From JBBAGC01 sp964491265 (GTDB lineage: Bacteria > Spirochaetota > UBA4802 > UBA5550): a DNA stretch of 64,000 nucleotides. Shown in pieces: positions 25,260-33,658 of this stretch; position 1 is the stretch's first letter, and the number at the start of each line of letters is the position of its first letter. The stretch spans positions 1-64,000 of the forward strand of contig CAZBFP010000014.1 of NCBI GenBank assembly GCA_964491265.1. The letters are read 5' to 3'. The notes below the pieces were generated by a model. The model was not told the DNA's origin and ran no database searches. It was given only the letters and a program-made list of their open reading frames with translations. The translations under genes and the position numbers were made by a program.

Positions 25260-25844
25260 ATGAATAATCAGGATATACCGGAAAAAATAAAAGAAAAGCT
25301 TTACCCGGCACTGCTGGAGTTATGCTCCAACAATGATTATCACCAGGTAAACATGAGAGAAATAGCCGCCCGGAGTGAAATAAGCCTGGGTACAATTTAC
25401 AAATACTTCTCCTCCAAGCAGGAGATGGTTTTTACTGTTATTGATGAATCACTGGAAAAACTTAATGACAGGATTAAAACTCATGTTAAAGGGCTGGAGG
25501 ATCCGAAGGAAATTTTCAGGAAGGTTTTCTGGGCTACCATGGATTTTTACGATCAGAACAATGGTGTGGCAATTACCGGTTTTATTACTGTACCTACTAA
25601 AACATGGATGGAAAAAAAAACCTACAGGCGTGACAGTACAGGGAAGGTCCTGGCTGAAATACTTGATGATGTGAAAAAGAAGGGTGGAATTAATACGGAG
25701 ATACACATCCGTACTTTGAATCATCTATACTACATGTTCTGCCAGAGACATGTGCTTGTCTGGTATTATCATGGGAAGAAATGGAAGCTTGCAGATAAAA
25801 TTTCAGACTTTTACGATCTATTCTGGCGTATAATAAAGCCTTAA
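25260..25844 (+). CDS. TetR-family transcription regulator
   Basis: The 194-residue protein has an N-terminal TetR helix-turn-helix (about residues 10-58: NMREIAARSEISLGTIYKYF with SSKQEM), followed by an all-helical ligand domain. It follows buk by 70 bases and probably belongs to the same operon. The likely ligand is an acyl-CoA or short-chain acid, and the dyads before ptb1 are the likely operator (inference). No good ribosome site precedes the ATG. Its stop codon lies at the left edge of a family B repeat, so the natural C-terminus could have been altered. Confidence 0.85.
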   Translation: MNNQDIPEKIKEKLYPALLELCSNNDYHQVNMREIAARSEISLGTIYKYFSSKQEMVFTVIDESLEKLNDRIKTHVKGLEDPKEIFRKVFWATMDFYDQNNGVAITGFITVPTKTWMEKKTYRRDSTGKVLAEILDDVKKKGGINTEIHIRTLNHLYYMFCQRHVLVWYYHGKKWKLADKISDFYDLFWRIIKP

Positions 25845-26176
25845 ACCGGATTTTAGGGATACAAAGGGAGTCCTTCATTGCTTTTCCCCCTGTCTACCCC
25901 GGGAGTACTTTGTCGCTTCGCTCGGGCGCACTGAAGGGGGCACTACTTATCTATTACCATTCTGAAAATATAATTGTTACCACTTCGATAACTATTACAT
26001 TATACTGTTACGCAAATCTTTTGCAAGCTCAGCAGTAAAAAAAATGTTATAATACTTTGATTCATTTACTTGCTCAAAATTTAATTTTACGTGCCCCCTT
26101 TGGGGGACAGGGGGCTGACTTCAGAATATATGCAAACAAACAATATTATTACTTTCTCAAAAATTCGGGATGAGCC
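25844..26176. repeat. Family B MITE-like element next to tetR
   Basis: The left end reads TTAAACCGGATTTTAGGGATAC, lacking GCTCATT, and the right end AAATTCGGGATGAGCC matches the family. The interior keeps CCCTGTCTACCCCGGGAGTACT, TTTTGCAAGCTCAGCAGTA and GACAGGGGGCTGACTTC. Part of the central block is inverted relative to other copies (the CCCGGGAGTACTTTGTCGCT stretch stands at the left). It fills the whole gap between the convergent tetR and flxA genes. Confidence 0.82.
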
Positions 26177-26184
26177 AGTAAACC

Positions 26185-27024
26185 TTAAAATTCGGGCGGG
26201 AGTTTATTTATATCTTCAAGTGTAAATACAGGCCCGTCTTTACATACAAAATATTTTCCGATATTACACCTTCCGCATTTTCCGAATCCGCATTTCATCC
26301 TGTTTTCCAGTGTAGTAAAAATAGTCTCAGGAGTAAAACCGAGATCCTGAAGAACCGGGAGTGTGAGCTTAATCATTATTGGAGGTCCGCATATAATCGC
26401 TATGGTATTATCACTTGAGGGAGCGGCCTTTCTGAGAATATCAGGAACATATCCCACTTCACCTCTCCAGAGAACAGATTTATCTGTATTATCAAGAGTT
26501 TTTATAAGCTTCACATCTTTCCGGTTTCCCCAATCTTCAAGCTCATGTTTATACACCAGATCCTCTTCAGTTCGTGCACCATAGAGTATTGTAACATCAC
26601 CATATTTTTCTCTTTCATCAAGGGCAGTCCAGATAACGCATCTTACAGGGGCCAGTCCGATTCCACCTGCAATAAACAGAAGATTTTTACCCTCCCATTC
26701 TTCTACAGGGAAAACATTACCGTATGGTCCTCTGAATCCGATAACGTCACCTTCCTGCATTGCGGAAAGGGCTTTGGTTACACGCCCCACTCTCTTGAAT
26801 GTACATTCAACATACCCATCCCTTGTTGGTGAGGAAGCGATACAGAAGGTACTTTCCCCTTCACCAAAAACAGAGTACTCGGCAAACTGGCCTGCTTTAA
26901 ATGAAAAATTATTTCTTACCTCATCATCAACAAAAACGAGCCTGAAGGTTTTTGTATCCGGTGTTTCATCAATGATTTTATCAATTTTCGCCAGATATGG
27001 TCTGTATATATTTTTATCAGTCAT
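26185..27024 (-). CDS. flxA: FlxA-like NAD(P)H:flavin oxidoreductase subunit
   Basis: This 279-residue soluble subunit carries FAD, NAD(P) and a [2Fe-2S] cluster. Residues 5-105 form the ferredoxin-reductase FAD domain (GQFAEYSVFG, then FCIASSP), 110-235 the pyridine-nucleotide fold (FIAGGIGLAPVRCVI) and 240-270 the cluster site CGFGKCGRCNIGKYFVC. It resembles HydG/AsrB-type gamma subunits and FlxA. In the flx-hdr complex it should be where NADH is oxidised or NAD+ reduced. It is the last gene of a seven-gene unit, 3 bases after flxB. Confidence 0.85.
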   Translation of the reverse strand: MTDKNIYRPYLAKIDKIIDETPDTKTFRLVFVDDEVRNNFSFKAGQFAEYSVFGEGESTFCIASSPTRDGYVECTFKRVGRVTKALSAMQEGDVIGFRGPYGNVFPVEEWEGKNLLFIAGGIGLAPVRCVIWTALDEREKYGDVTILYGARTEEDLVYKHELEDWGNRKDVKLIKTLDNTDKSVLWRGEVGYVPDILRKAAPSSDNTIAIICGPPIMIKLTLPVLQDLGFTPETIFTTLENRMKCGFGKCGRCNIGKYFVCKDGPVFTLEDINKLPPEF

Positions 27025-27027
27025 TTC

Positions 27028-28038
27028 TTATATCTCCGAAATTGTTTTAAGATGATCAATAATATTCATGTCCGCAGGACACGATCTTGAACATCTGCCG
27101 CATCCTACGCAGCCGATAACTTTAAGCATATCGGGCTGATAGTAAAACTTATGCATAATACGCTGTCTCCATCTTTTGCTCTGAACACTCCGGGGATTGT
27201 GCCAGGAGGTGTGCAGGGTAAAATGGGAAAAACCGCAGGAGTCCCAGCATCTTATTCGTACACCTGTATGCGAAACAACCTCATCCTGAATATCAAAACA
27301 TGTACATGAAGGGCATACATATGAACAGACACCGCACCCGAGACATCGCAGTGACTGATTGTAATAAATGGGATTATCAAATGATGATTCGGTCATCTTA
27401 AGAAGATTATCAAGATTAAACTTTTCAGCGACTTGAGCCAGATATTTCTCTTTTTCAACGCCATCTCCCGGTTTAACTTCACCCTTAAATGAACTGATAA
27501 GTTTTTCACCTCGATCTGATAATACCTCAGCCAGATATTCACTGTTACCTATATCAGTAAGAAGTATATCACTTCCCCATGTATCCCCCGGTGAAGAGCC
27601 TACGCTGGTACAGAAACAGTTCTTATCTGCTTCTATACAGCTGAGAGTAATTATAGTTGTCTGCTTGCGCCTGTTACTGTAAAAGATGTCATCATTGCCG
27701 TCTATAAACACCGCGTCAAGTATACCAAAGCTTTTCGCATCACATGGCCTGGTGCCGTAAACGATTGTAGGAACAGATGTATCCTTCTCATCTGTAATCC
27801 GGATATCTCCATCCTCAAAAGTATAATGAAGAATCTCCTCATACTTGGGGAAGACAGAAAATTTTGCCGACATTTCTGTCTGGATGTACTCGGTTACTAT
27901 TTCATCCAGATTTTTAAGAACATCAAAAATAAGCTTTTCACCCCTTTTAACCGGTGCAATAATTCTTGCGCCCCTGTCCATTTCCCTGCTGAGCAATTCT
28001 GATATTATCTCATGTTTTATTATATATTTTTCTGCCAT
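27028..28038 (-). CDS. flxB: FlxB-like 4Fe-4S dicluster protein
   Basis: The 336-residue protein has no membrane helix. The C-terminal third holds two [4Fe-4S] sites, CLGCGVCSYVCPSCTC (about 230-245) and CVGCGRCSRSCP (about 305-316); the rest matches the beta subunit of sulfhydrogenases and anaerobic sulfite reductase (AsrA type), including TRPCDAKSFGILD and NCFCTS. It would relay electrons between FlxA and the Hdr part. It starts 6 bases after the FlxC-like gene. The B and C names follow gene order by analogy with Desulfovibrio and could be swapped. Confidence 0.8.
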   Translation of the reverse strand: MAEKYIIKHEIISELLSREMDRGARIIAPVKRGEKLIFDVLKNLDEIVTEYIQTEMSAKFSVFPKYEEILHYTFEDGDIRITDEKDTSVPTIVYGTRPCDAKSFGILDAVFIDGNDDIFYSNRRKQTTIITLSCIEADKNCFCTSVGSSPGDTWGSDILLTDIGNSEYLAEVLSDRGEKLISSFKGEVKPGDGVEKEKYLAQVAEKFNLDNLLKMTESSFDNPIYYNQSLRCLGCGVCSYVCPSCTCFDIQDEVVSHTGVRIRCWDSCGFSHFTLHTSWHNPRSVQSKRWRQRIMHKFYYQPDMLKVIGCVGCGRCSRSCPADMNIIDHLKTISEI

Positions 28039-28044
28039 ATTTAT

Positions 28045-28854
28045 CTACCTGATAAAATTTTCTTTGTCATCTTTACTGAATGTAGCTAAAACAAACTGGT
28101 CATCGGGATTTTCTGCAGATATTACACCAAAATTTTTGTCGATCTCAACAATCAATTTCTGTGTAAGAAGATTGAGAGGTATATCCATTGGACATGCCCG
28201 TCTGCACTCCCCGCAATTGATGCATCTCCCGGCAAGGTGCATTGCCCTCATTATATGCCATTCAAGGTTACCCAGCTCGTGAGAAGGAACATGAACCCAC
28301 TGAGGCTGATTACATTCAACTGTGCACCTTGTACAATAACAGAGAGGACAGCTTGCCCTGCATGCATAGCACTTGATGCAGGTTTCAAACTCCTTCATCC
28401 AGTAATCCCACCTCTCTGATACAGACATTTTTTCTATATCCGCCAGGTTGGCCCTGTCAGATTCTGAAAGCTCAACAGGTATAGTTTTTACAAATGATGC
28501 AAGATCTTCCAGGGTTTCAAATACCTTTATTTCATTTGAATCAGTTACACCTATAACAAGTATATTATCACCTTTGATCTGATTTTCAGCAGCAAGCTGT
28601 ATAATACTTCGCATTATACTCGGTCTGGAAATAATAGCAACTCTGCCTGAATCATTAATATCTTTTTTCATCAGGTATACAGCAAGGTTTCTGTCACAAT
28701 TTTCATCAAAAACAAGCTGATCCGCCTCTTCAGGTGTCCGGGCAAAAAAAGCGTGCACATATTCCCTTTTACCTGCAGCATAGCCTATAACCATACTCAC
28801 CTTCCCTGATTCAAGCAGCTCACGGGATAGTGTTTTCAGTTCCTGAGATATCAT
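28045..28854 (-). CDS. flxC: FlxC-like 4Fe-4S protein
   Basis: The 269-residue protein has a cysteine-rich C-terminal half with two ferredoxin-type clusters: CIKCYACRASCPLCYCTRC (about 158-176) and CINCGECRRACPMDI (about 207-221). The N-terminal 140 residues form a domain without cysteines in which ARTPEEADQL and RVAIISRPSIMRSII are seen. The family is found next to HdrA/FlxD in anaerobes. Its start overlaps the stop of the FlxD gene by four bases, which couples their translation. It is cytoplasmic and probably an electron-relay subunit. Confidence 0.78.
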   Translation of the reverse strand: MISQELKTLSRELLESGKVSMVIGYAAGKREYVHAFFARTPEEADQLVFDENCDRNLAVYLMKKDINDSGRVAIISRPSIMRSIIQLAAENQIKGDNILVIGVTDSNEIKVFETLEDLASFVKTIPVELSESDRANLADIEKMSVSERWDYWMKEFETCIKCYACRASCPLCYCTRCTVECNQPQWVHVPSHELGNLEWHIMRAMHLAGRCINCGECRRACPMDIPLNLLTQKLIVEIDKNFGVISAENPDDQFVLATFSKDDKENFIR

Positions 28855-29330
28855 ACCGCAGCCTCCTCTTTAAACCAGATATGATCAAGTTTCTTAAATT
28901 CATTATATGGACCAAGCACTTTAATTTCATCTGTAAATGTATTTACAACATCTGCCCATTTAGCCCCTTCTGCTGCAGAAACCCAGGTAAAATAAATCCG
29001 GTTTATATCAAAACCTATGAAATCGAGAAGGGGTCTGAAAACCATCCATCTTCTGCGGGCATGGAAATTCCCCGATGTATAGTGACAGTCATTGGGATGG
29101 CATCCGGAAACAATAACCCCATCTGCCCCTTTCCCGAATGCCTTAAGAATGAGCATAAAATCCATTCTTCCTGTGCATGGGAATTTGATAATCTTAACAT
29201 TGGAAGCATACTTAATTCTGCTTGTTCCGGTAAGATCAGCACCTGTATATGTGCACCAGTTGCAGACAAATGCAACAATTTTAGGTTCAAAGGAACTGCT
29301 GTTTTCATTCATGCTGGTTTCGCCGCTCAT
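28851..29330 (-). CDS. flxD: MvhD/FlxD-like [2Fe-2S] subunit
   Basis: The 159-residue protein is the small electron-transfer subunit that links a donor dehydrogenase to HdrA. It has the MvhD pattern: FVCNWCTYTGADL, then FPCTGRMDF and SGCHPNDCHY with GNFHARRR, giving the five conserved cysteines around a [2Fe-2S] cluster. In methanogens MvhD connects hydrogenase to heterodisulfide reductase; here no hydrogenase is present and FlxABC fill that place. It overlaps hdrA by four bases. Confidence 0.88.
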   Translation of the reverse strand: MSGETSMNENSSSFEPKIVAFVCNWCTYTGADLTGTSRIKYASNVKIIKFPCTGRMDFMLILKAFGKGADGVIVSGCHPNDCHYTSGNFHARRRWMVFRPLLDFIGFDINRIYFTWVSAAEGAKWADVVNTFTDEIKVLGPYNEFKKLDHIWFKEEAAV

Positions 29331-31318
29331 ATTGCCATCACCTCCGCAAAAATCTGTTCATTAGAATAGCCCTGAATATCAATTGATTTGCTCCGGCAAA
29401 GAGCTACACAGGTACCACACCCCTGGCATAGACCAGGATTAACCCTTGCCACAACTTTAATGACAGAACCATCCCTTGCCGTAATTTCCTCTTTTTCTAT
29501 AGCATTATAAGGGCAGGCATGAATACACTTAAAACATCCGACACAGGTGGTGTATACCGGAGCGGGGAGCCTGTTAATAAATGCTATCATCGGTTCTCTA
29601 ACCAGTTCATCCTGAGAAAATAAAATCATCACTTTGGCTGCAGTTCCGGAAGCTGAAGCTACAGTTTCCGGAATATCCTTTGGAGACTGACATGCCCCTG
29701 CCACAAAAATACCCGCTGTATTTGTATCAACAGGCCCGAGTTTCGGATGGGCCTCTGAAAAAAACTGGTGTCTGTCATAACTTACATGAAGTTTCTGGGC
29801 CAGATCTGAAGCACCGTCATTTGCAACACCTGCTGAAGCAAGAACCACCATATCAGCCTTAATCTCAACAGGCCTGTGCCCCATGAGAGTATCAGCACCC
29901 TTTACAATAAGCTTACCCTCTTCCTCATAAACCCTGGAAACACGGCCCCTTATATACTCAACCCCATCCTCTTCAATGGCTCTGCGCACAAACTCATCAT
30001 AATTCTTCCCCGCAGCCCTTATGTCCATATAGAAAACATAAGCCTTCCCATGATGAACTTTATGTTTGTAAAGCATTGCATGCTTTGCCGTATACATACA
30101 GCAGATTTTGGAACAGTATTCCCTCTCCTTGAGCGGGTCACGGGAACCGGCACATGCAATAAATACAACAGTTTCAGGAACCTCTCCGTCAGATAATCTG
30201 CTGATTACACCTTCGGTGGGACCTGAGGCTGAAGCAAGCCTTTCAAACTGAAGTCCATTTATAACATCCTTATATCTTCCATAGCCGTATTCAGGAAAAG
30301 CGGAAGTATTTAAAACATCAAAACCTGTTGCAAGAACAATAGCCCCAACCTCAACTTCAATGAATTCATCCTTCTGCTCAAAATCGATGGCTTTTACTGT
30401 ACATACTTTTTCACAAACCCTGCAGACCCCTTTTTGGAAGTAATTACAATTCTCCCTGTCTATAACAGGCTTATTCGGTACAGCCTGGGGAAATGGAACA
30501 TAAATAGCTGTTCTGCTTCCGAGACCTGTGTTAAACTCACTGGGAATTTTCTTTACAGGACATTTCTGCGTACAGAGTCCGCAGCCGGTACATTTATCAT
30601 TATCAACATAACCTGCTTTTCTTTTTATAGTTGCCTTAAAGTTCCCGATAAATCCCTCAATACTCTCCAGCTCCGAATAGGTGTAGAGAGTAATATTTGG
30701 ATGCTGCGCAACATCCACCATTCTTGGTGTAAGAATACACTGCGAGCAGTCCAGTGTGGGGAATGTTTCTGAAAGCTGAGACATATGCCCCCCGATAGAA
30801 GGGTCGCGCTCAACCAGGATAACCTTATACCCGGCATTGGCAATATCAAGACTTGCCTGTATACCTCCAATCCCGCCGCCGATTACAAGGGCAGTCCTTG
30901 TAACAGGAACTTTTATCGACTGAAGCGGCTGGTTCTTCTTAACTTTCTCAGTAATAATCTTAACAAGGTCAGCAGCCTTATCTGTTGTTTTAGCCGATTT
31001 TTCATGTACCCAGGAGCAGTGCTCCCTCAGGTTAGCCATCTCGCATAGATACGGGTTAAGCCCCCCTTCAGCACATGCTCTTCTGAAAGTCGGCTCATGC
31101 ATCCTGGGTGAGCAGGCTCCAACAACAACGCCAGTAAGATTATGCTCCTTAATTGCCTGCTTAATAAGATTCTGTCCAGGATCGGAACACATATACTTAT
31201 AGTCTGTACTGTAAACAACACCCGGGATATGAGAAGAGACTTCTGCAACTTTTTCCACATCCACTGTGGCACTGATATTTTCACCGCAATGGCAGATAAA
31301 AACTCCAATTCTTGACAT
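29327..31318 (-). CDS. hdrA: HdrA-type FAD iron-sulfur subunit
   Basis: The 663-residue protein is the flavin subunit thought to carry out electron bifurcation in Hdr complexes. The N-terminal domain (1-135) holds CHCGENIS and ACSPRMHEPTFRRAC; the FAD fold begins at about 140 (VIGGGIGGIQASLDIA) with DCSQCILTPRM beyond it. Four ferredoxin-like sites follow: CTGCGLCTQKCP, CRVCEKVC, CVGCFKCIHACP and CQGCGTCVALCRS. Its length is near that of archaeal HdrA (about 650). It abuts hdrB by one base. Whether it bifurcates or simply transfers electrons cannot be told from sequence alone. Confidence 0.92.
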   Translation of the reverse strand: MSRIGVFICHCGENISATVDVEKVAEVSSHIPGVVYSTDYKYMCSDPGQNLIKQAIKEHNLTGVVVGACSPRMHEPTFRRACAEGGLNPYLCEMANLREHCSWVHEKSAKTTDKAADLVKIITEKVKKNQPLQSIKVPVTRTALVIGGGIGGIQASLDIANAGYKVILVERDPSIGGHMSQLSETFPTLDCSQCILTPRMVDVAQHPNITLYTYSELESIEGFIGNFKATIKRKAGYVDNDKCTGCGLCTQKCPVKKIPSEFNTGLGSRTAIYVPFPQAVPNKPVIDRENCNYFQKGVCRVCEKVCTVKAIDFEQKDEFIEVEVGAIVLATGFDVLNTSAFPEYGYGRYKDVINGLQFERLASASGPTEGVISRLSDGEVPETVVFIACAGSRDPLKEREYCSKICCMYTAKHAMLYKHKVHHGKAYVFYMDIRAAGKNYDEFVRRAIEEDGVEYIRGRVSRVYEEEGKLIVKGADTLMGHRPVEIKADMVVLASAGVANDGASDLAQKLHVSYDRHQFFSEAHPKLGPVDTNTAGIFVAGACQSPKDIPETVASASGTAAKVMILFSQDELVREPMIAFINRLPAPVYTTCVGCFKCIHACPYNAIEKEEITARDGSVIKVVARVNPGLCQGCGTCVALCRSKSIDIQGYSNEQIFAEVMAI

Positions 31319-32224
31319 CTAAACCTCCACTTCCAGAGCCGGGGCACCTTCACCTGCCGCCCTGACAATCGGATCCGGCTTAAGGTTCACTTTTACCAGA
31401 TGGCGATGAAGGCCCAGCTTTTTAAAATCAAGACCAAGAGCAAGTCCAATGGCCTGTGTAATATATAAAACCGGAATTTCAAATTTCCTGTTTGCCGCTT
31501 TTTCAATCGCCGGTCTTCTCATGTCCAGGTTGGAATGACACATGGGACAGGCAACAATAATCGCTTCAGCACCGCGGTTTACCGCGTCATTTATAATTTT
31601 TGCTGAGAGTCTGCCCACAATATCTGTTCTGGAAACAGAAAAACCAGCTCCGCAGCACTCAACCTTAAATGCCCAGTCAAGAGGACGTGCACCAGCTGCT
31701 TCCAGTATCCCCTCCATAACCAAAGGGTCTTCATGGCGGTCAATCCCCACAAGATCCCTGGGCCGTGAAAGAAGACAGCCGTAATATGATGCTGTGGCGA
31801 AATTAAAGGGATTTGTAACTTTTGAACTTATATCCCCGGCAGATATTCCTGAAAGTACATCAAGAATATTTACAGGAATTGCCTTCCCTGTATAATCCAT
31901 ATCTATGGCTTTTGAAATTCTATCTTTCAATTCGTTATCATTTAGAAGTTCTTTTCTTGTCCCTGCAAGTCTGCTGAAACATGCTGCACAGGGTACAAGG
32001 ATTTGATCAAGCCCCTCACGTTCCGCTATGGCAAGAATCCTTGCAGGAAGAGCCAGTGCAAGTTCATGATTGAGATTGTGAGCTGCAGTTGCGCCGCAGC
32101 AGTTCCAGTCCGGAACCTCAACAAGCTCTATCCCGATTGCCGGGGCAAGTGCTCTTACTGATTCATCATATTCACGTGCTGTACCGGGCAGAGAACACCC
32201 CGGATAATAACCGATCCTTATCAT
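31319..32224 (-). CDS. hdrB: HdrB-type thiol/disulfide catalytic subunit
   Basis: The 301-residue protein carries two cysteine-rich CCG domains, the site of disulfide reduction through noncubane [4Fe-4S] clusters. Domain 1 has YYPGCSLPG, WNCCGATAA and CAACFSR; domain 2 has YYGCLLSRP, VECCGAGFS and CPMCHSNLD. Both complete sets of ligands look intact. In methanogens the substrate is CoM-S-S-CoB; in bacteria that lack those thiols it is unknown and may be a small disulfide such as DsrC or another protein. The gene starts inside the hdrC stop (TAATG). Confidence 0.92.
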   Translation of the reverse strand: MIRIGYYPGCSLPGTAREYDESVRALAPAIGIELVEVPDWNCCGATAAHNLNHELALALPARILAIAEREGLDQILVPCAACFSRLAGTRKELLNDNELKDRISKAIDMDYTGKAIPVNILDVLSGISAGDISSKVTNPFNFATASYYGCLLSRPRDLVGIDRHEDPLVMEGILEAAGARPLDWAFKVECCGAGFSVSRTDIVGRLSAKIINDAVNRGAEAIIVACPMCHSNLDMRRPAIEKAANRKFEIPVLYITQAIGLALGLDFKKLGLHRHLVKVNLKPDPIVRAAGEGAPALEVEV

Positions 32225-32796
32225 TATTCCCCCCTCTTTTCCAGCCGGGTATTTTTGAAAATATTTCTAATCCCCGTACGGTCTTTTATGCTGTGCGGCA
32301 GAAGAGAAAGCTTCCCCTTTAAAAACAATCCCGGCGCAGTAAGAAGATCCTGGAAGAGATCACGTGTTCTCAATTTATAAAGCCCTATTAATCCAACCTC
32401 ATATAATCGCCCGGTATACTTTATTGAATCAAGAAATGACCTGTGAAAAGCCAAAATTTTTTTTGCCCCGGGATTAACCATATTAAGCCTTACAGATTCC
32501 TGTCTTAAAAAATCTGTTACTGCTGCTATGCTTACTTTTTGCGGACATCTGGAAGCGCACATCTCACATGATAGACAAAGCCAGATGCTCATTGAACGGA
32601 GCACTGCATTTCTATCAGCCTCATTATCAGTCTGGAGCATTCTTATTATCATGCTTGGCGGGAAATCCATATCCTCTGCAACAGGGCAGCCTGCTGAGCA
32701 TTTACCGCACTGATAGCAGTTCAATATACTCTCACCTGTACTGTGTTTTATCTGAGATGAATATGAATCATTATGATGATCATTTACATGGTTCAT
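32224..32796 (-). CDS. hdrC: HdrC-type 4Fe-4S subunit
   Basis: The 190-residue protein has two [4Fe-4S] ferredoxin sites, CYQCGKCSAGCPVAEDMD (about 27-44) and CLSCEMCASRCPQKVSI (about 73-89), and a helical C-terminal part, as in soluble HdrC. It passes electrons between HdrA and HdrB. The N-terminal 25 residues are rich in His, Asn and Ser. It is the first gene of the seven-gene leftward cluster hdrCBA-flxDCBA. AAGGGTG lies before the ATG at 32796. The region upstream is a divergent gene-free stretch. Confidence 0.9.
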   Translation of the reverse strand: MNHVNDHHNDSYSSQIKHSTGESILNCYQCGKCSAGCPVAEDMDFPPSMIIRMLQTDNEADRNAVLRSMSIWLCLSCEMCASRCPQKVSIAAVTDFLRQESVRLNMVNPGAKKILAFHRSFLDSIKYTGRLYEVGLIGLYKLRTRDLFQDLLTAPGLFLKGKLSLLPHSIKDRTGIRNIFKNTRLEKRGE

Positions 32797-33305
32797 TCTA
32801 TCACCCTTAGTTTTCTTTTTTCCGGAATAATTATCCCTATGGGAATATGCTAAACAAGAATTTAGATATTTTAACGAAATATTTTACATGAAACAAACTG
32901 TCAAGTGAATGTCTTTTTTTAATATTTTTTTTTCTCAGCCCCTCTGAAAAAATTTTTCTTTGCCGGTTTACTCTTACTATATGTAAAAAAAATATTCATT
33001 TTCACACATGTGCTCATCTTGAAATATAAAAAATATTAACACAATGACTGATAATTCGGAAAACTTAATTAAGTGATGCAACAACAGGGATCTGGCCTGG
33101 CATTCGGATATGAAAGACTGATTCAACCGATAAGCAGAAAAAAGAAAATGATTTTGCAGAAATCAATAGCTAACCACGCTATAACCAATCCAAAGTATTG
33201 ATTGACAAAATAGGCACTTTTAATTCATCATTAAAAGTAGAAATTATCTTAATTTATCACTATGTTTTAACTGGATGAAAAATAAAAACCTGATGGAGAA
33301 TAAAA
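32797..33305. other. Gene-free divergent region between hdrC and the 33306 gene
   Basis: This 509-base AT-rich gap has no ORF or repeat family member. It must hold promoters in both directions. Points seen are TTTACATG at 32883-32890, CACACATGTG near 33004, and long T and A tracts near 32909-32933. I cannot name a regulator. No alcohol dehydrogenase, often found beside flx-hdr clusters, is here. Confidence 0.5.
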
Positions 33306-33656
33306 ATGAGTTTTATGAAAGATATTAAACGCTCTTTTCTGAAATACAGCGAAAAGGTTGTAAATAAGACCGACAACCTTACACGGATAGCAAAGCTTAA
33401 CATCGAAATAAAAAAAGCCATGGCTGCAATTGATGAGAGAAAAACAAAAATTGGTGATGCTGTACTTCAAAAGCATGAATCAAATGCAGATTCTATCATG
33501 TTCAAAGATAGTGAAATCTCCGGAGATCTTGAAGAAATTGATAATCTTAAAATTAAAATCAATGAACTGAAAACATCTCTTGAAGAAGTTAAAAAGAAAA
33601 AGGAACCATCCGAAGTTTTTGATGAAACAGATGAATCCGGGGAAGAAAAAGTATAA
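33306..33656 (+). CDS. Small coiled-coil protein, unknown
   Basis: The 116-residue protein is helical and charged (SFMKDIKRSFLKYSEKVV, then KTDNLTRIAKLNIEIKKAM, then long Lys/Glu coiled coil and an acidic tail). The N-terminal half resembles a common domain in small bacterial proteins of the type MSFFDKxxKK...LNxxI..EExKI, often linked to a zinc ribbon, which is missing here. Function unknown. TGGAGAATAAAA precedes the ATG, so translation is likely. It lies 2 bases before rnr and probably shares its transcript. Confidence 0.6.
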   Translation: MSFMKDIKRSFLKYSEKVVNKTDNLTRIAKLNIEIKKAMAAIDERKTKIGDAVLQKHESNADSIMFKDSEISGDLEEIDNLKIKINELKTSLEEVKKKKEPSEVFDETDESGEEKV

Positions 33657-33658
33657 TT

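Noticed and set aside
28830..29369. Rightward frame of 179 codons opposite flxC/flxD
   Set aside because: It is antisense to overlapping conserved Fe-S protein genes; the many cysteines come from the reverse complement.
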